Positions 14,237 to 16,536 of a stretch of DNA of 16,536 nucleotides are shown here, piece by piece. This DNA is from an uncultured Oscillospiraceae bacterium. Lineage in GTDB: Bacteria; Bacillota; Clostridia; UBA1212; SIG427. The position numbers and the translations under genes are program-made. The stretch lies in the NCBI GenBank assembly GCA_902465325.1, contig CABQMV010000031.1, positions 1 through 16,536 on the forward strand, given 5' to 3'. The notes under the pieces are model-generated. The model worked only from the letters and a program-made list of their open reading frames with translations, was not told the origin of the DNA and made no database searches. The stretch's first letter is position 1, and every line of letters starts with the position of its first letter.

Positions 14237-15616
14237 TTACTCCTTATAAATTTTTACAGGGCCAAAGGCCGGCACACTATAGCCCCGATCACTTGTTATA
14301 TTGCAGCCGGGACCGCAGCCGTATCCATAGGCCAGAGAAAGTCCCAGCTCCTTTACCCGCTGCGGCGGCAGGTTTATGCCTACAATTGCCTGATGACCGG
14401 AAAGTATTGTCTTATATATAGTAAAGCTCCAGTCTGTGCCGTCATCGGCCAGAAGAGAAAAGCCCAGAGGATAGGGCTGTGCAATCAATTTCTGTACACC
14501 TGTAAAGGACACTGTAACATCTGTCAGCTCTTTTCTGTAATCGTTGGGCTTTGCCGCAATTCCCGCAGTGTCTATATTGATTTCCGGGGCGGGCTGTCCA
14601 TGAATCAGGGAATGCATCAGCTCTGCGGCATTTTCTGCCAGAAGCAGCTGACTTTTCCTGGCGATGTGGATAGGATCTGCCATCGGATAGGCTATTGTAC
14701 AGGCGGTCGCCAGTCCCGGAAGCTCCTCCGACATTTTTCTCTGTATTTCACGTATCCCTGACCAGGTAACGGCGCCTTCTCCGGTCCGGTCTGCCTCCTG
14801 AGGATAGACGCGGGCGATCTGGACCTGAACAATAGGAAGCTCCTGACCGAAGTCCGCCCGGATATGCCGGAAGAAGTTCAGGACCCTCTCCCGAAACATA
14901 GAATAGGCCTCATAGTAGGCGTCCGAACAGCCCTGATACCAGAATAGTCCTCTGACGTGGCTGCCATTATCTTTAAAGCGCCTGTACATGGCGGAATAGA
15001 GAGAAACGTCTCCTCCGCAGTCCCTCTCCGCAGGGTCCCATTGCAGCATCTGGGTACCGCCGTGGGCACAGGGAATAACGCCCTGCGGAACGCCTTCATG
15101 CTCGTACATATGCTTTGCAAAAAAATAACCGGGTCCTATACAGCGTTTTTCTATTTGATTGGCGTATGACTCTGCTGTAGCCTTCAGCACCTCTGTATGT
15201 ACCTTGTCATAGGCCAGCCAGAGCTTATGCAGTACAGGCTCTGCAGGGATCCAGTAGTTTGCCATGTGCAATGCCCGGATTTCCTGACGGGGAATATAAT
15301 TTCTGTCTTCCTCTGTAAATTCTGCCACTCCTTCCATATTGGACTGACCTGCCAGCAGCCAGACGTCTCCCACATAAATATTTGAAAATTCCTGCTTTCC
15401 TAAGGTTACTTTGTAGGGACCGCCTACGGGAATCCCCCGGAGTTGCCAGCTGCTGCTTTGTGTTTTACTGATACCGAGAGGGTAAGAGATGCCGTTTTCT
15501 CCGGTATAGTAGGCATCTTTTAACTGTCCGGCTTCCTCTTCTGATACTGTTATTTGAATCTGGCATATGTCGTCTGCGTTTCGCTGCATGACCATGCCAT
15601 CGTTAATTCCGCGCAT
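14237..15616 (-). CDS. SASA-domain carbohydrate esterase (sialate O-acetylesterase-like)
   Basis: SGNH-type esterase of 459 residues resembling sialate O-acetylesterases and CE6-like acetyl esterases, which remove acetyl groups from sialic acids or other glycans. An N-terminal beta part (1-80) leads to block I WLLAGQSNMEG (86-96; nucleophile S92), then IPCAHGGTQMLQWDP (181-195), the block FWYQGCSDAYY (225-235, where Cys replaces the usual Glu of WxQGE) and the Asp/His end ADPIHIARKSQ (313-323). A beta-rich C-terminal domain follows. No signal peptide, so it probably acts on imported sugars. ATG 15616 follows AAAGGCGGGG. It heads an operon with the nucleoside hydrolase; a GntR-like site at the promoter suggests control by a sugar-responsive repressor encoded elsewhere. 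Confidence 0.88.
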   Translation of the reverse strand: MRGINDGMVMQRNADDICQIQITVSEEEAGQLKDAYYTGENGISYPLGISKTQSSSWQLRGIPVGGPYKVTLGKQEFSNIYVGDVWLLAGQSNMEGVAEFTEEDRNYIPRQEIRALHMANYWIPAEPVLHKLWLAYDKVHTEVLKATAESYANQIEKRCIGPGYFFAKHMYEHEGVPQGVIPCAHGGTQMLQWDPAERDCGGDVSLYSAMYRRFKDNGSHVRGLFWYQGCSDAYYEAYSMFRERVLNFFRHIRADFGQELPIVQVQIARVYPQEADRTGEGAVTWSGIREIQRKMSEELPGLATACTIAYPMADPIHIARKSQLLLAENAAELMHSLIHGQPAPEINIDTAGIAAKPNDYRKELTDVTVSFTGVQKLIAQPYPLGFSLLADDGTDWSFTIYKTILSGHQAIVGINLPPQRVKELGLSLAYGYGCGPGCNITSDRGYSVPAFGPVKIYKE

Positions 15617-15640
15617 TGATACCCCGCCTTTGTTTAAAAT

Positions 15641-15677
15641 TTGTATACATTATATCGTACGACAGTAGTATTTACAA
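15641..15677 (-). promoter_or_regulatory. Esterase operon promoter with GntR-like operator
   Basis: Minus strand TTGTAA (15677-15672), a 17-base spacer and TATAAT (15654-15649). The plus-strand word TTGTATACAT (15641-15650) overlaps the -10 end and the start; it differs at one base from the palindrome TTGTATACAA bound by many GntR-family repressors. Confidence 0.65.
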
Positions 15678-15700
15678 TACTTTGTTCACCAGATCCGGCG

Positions 15701-15729
15701 TTCAAAACCAAAAATAATTGTGATATAAT
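15701..15729 (+). promoter_or_regulatory. Promoter of addA
   Basis: TTCAAA (15701-15706), a 17-base spacer and TATAAT (15724-15729), 20 bases before the ATG. Divergent from the esterase promoter, with 23 bases between the two -35 boxes. Confidence 0.7.
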
Positions 15730-15749
15730 ACGGGCAAAGGAGTTAAACA

Positions 15750-16536
15750 ATGAGCAGCTGGACAGAGGCACAAAAACAGGCAATTGATATTAACGGATGT
15801 AATATGCTGGTTTCCGCAGCCGCGGGCTCCGGTAAGACAGCGGTGCTGACTGAACGAATCCTGAAAAAAATTTCGTCAGAGCAGGATATAGACAGACTGC
15901 TGATTATTACTTTTACCAATAATGCGGCGGCAGAAATGCGCGAACGAATTGGACAGGCTCTGGCAGAGAAACTGGAGAAAGGCCAGGGAGATACAGAGCG
16001 GCTCTGCCGGCAGCAGGCGCTGCTGTCAAAATCCAGCATCTGTACAATAGACAGCTTTTGCCGGGAAGTGGTGATGCGGCATTTTACCGTCAGCCAGATT
16101 GATTCCTCCTTCACCATAGGAGATGAAAGTGAGCTGACTCTTTTACGGAGTGAAGTATTGGAGGAGCTGTTGGAGTCCTATTATCAGGAAGGTCGTCCGG
16201 CATTTTTACTGATGGCAGACCTTTTTGCCGGGAAGAGCGGAGACAGCGCTTTACAGGAAGCTATTTTAAGCATATATGATTTTATCTATACTATGCCGGA
16301 TCCTATGGCCTGGCTTCAGGAGCATACGCAGGCCTATGACAGAGGCAGTATGAAAGATTTCGGTGAGACGGTCTGGGGCAGTGTTATGCTGGATCATATT
16401 GCAATGGCGGCAGAGGAACTGGCCGCAGAGACAAAGGATATGCTGGATTTTGCCCGCCTGCACGGCTTGGAAAGTTATGAGGAAGCGCTGCTCTCTGATA
16501 TGGATTTGTTTAAACAGCTGGAAGGCCTGGCTTCAG
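15750..16536 (+). CDS. addA: ATP-dependent helicase/nuclease subunit A, partial
   Basis: N-terminal 262 residues of the UvrD-like helicase-nuclease that, with AddB, resects double-strand DNA ends for RecA-dependent repair; full length is usually about 1,200 residues, so most lies beyond the window. Seen here are the Q-motif WTEAQKQAI (4-12), Walker A VSAAAGSGKTAVLTERI (21-37), motif Ia LIITFTNNAAAEMRERI (51-67) and SICTIDSFCREVVMRHF (96-112), which fit AddA better than PcrA/UvrD. ATG 15750 follows AAAGGAG by 7 bases. In most Firmicutes addB lies directly upstream; here the upstream neighbour is an unrelated divergent operon and addA has its own promoter, so addB must be downstream, elsewhere, or absent. 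The frame is clean to the window end. Confidence 0.93.
   Translation, partial: MSSWTEAQKQAIDINGCNMLVSAAAGSGKTAVLTERILKKISSEQDIDRLLIITFTNNAAAEMRERIGQALAEKLEKGQGDTERLCRQQALLSKSSICTIDSFCREVVMRHFTVSQIDSSFTIGDESELTLLRSEVLEELLESYYQEGRPAFLLMADLFAGKSGDSALQEAILSIYDFIYTMPDPMAWLQEHTQAYDRGSMKDFGETVWGSVMLDHIAMAAEELAAETKDMLDFARLHGLESYEEALLSDMDLFKQLEGLAS

Noticed and set aside
13892..14761. 289-codon plus-strand open frame
   Set aside because: It lies antisense to the nucleoside hydrolase and esterase genes, has no ribosome binding site and resembles no protein; shadow of the real genes.

Overview
The window looks like a chromosomal segment of a low-to-mid-GC Gram-positive anaerobe of the class Clostridia, possibly Lachnospiraceae. 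I base this on strong AGGAGG-type ribosome binding sites, sigma-A-like promoters with 17-bp spacers, clostridial versions of DinB, TrkA/TrkH and AddA, and paired MarR/ABC and PadR genes. No species can be named from the sequence alone.

Left part (1-5526), housekeeping. A pyrophosphatase gene (ppa) overlaps DNA polymerase IV (dinB, cut by the window edge) by 4 bases on the minus strand. Its promoter physically overlaps, in the opposite direction, the promoter of a dGTPase-like HD hydrolase (dgt). Next come the potassium uptake genes trkA and trkH. Both dgt and trkA carry one single-base deletion that splits an otherwise well conserved protein in two, while trkH is intact.

Middle (5527-9187), regulators and a decayed exporter. 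A PadR repressor and a class I methyltransferase lie on the minus strand. A divergent marR gene leads an ABC exporter gene that stops inside its ATPase domain. Behind it, in about 520 bases, are the 3' end of an unrecognised gene with its own terminator, a shred of a second ABC ATPase (Walker B/D-loop), and a possible minus-strand gene end. This is a patchwork of deletion scars.

Accessory islet (about 9100-13190), AT-richer. An XRE regulator has an 18-bp palindrome at its own transcription start. A minus-strand operon has its own promoter and four genes: a transporter/unknown-membrane-protein chimera, a 56-residue membrane or lipo-peptide missed by simple ORF calling, an acidic 138-residue protein, and a beta-lactamase-fold serine hydrolase. 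The islet ends in a GC-rich gene scrap, three hairpins and the 3' end of a tRNA-Ser(GGA) gene. The 5' end of that tRNA is abnormal and matches a sequencing-adapter tail at 16 of 17 bases.

Right part (13320-16536). A SASA-type carbohydrate esterase and a nucleoside hydrolase variant form a minus-strand operon with a GntR-like operator at its promoter. Divergent from it is addA, the helicase-nuclease subunit of the recombination machinery, cut by the window end.

I found no CRISPR array, transposase, integrase, rRNA or convincing riboswitch. The most valuable points are the broken dgt and trkA genes, the adapter-like tRNA end, the exporter scar and the unrecognised coupled operon.
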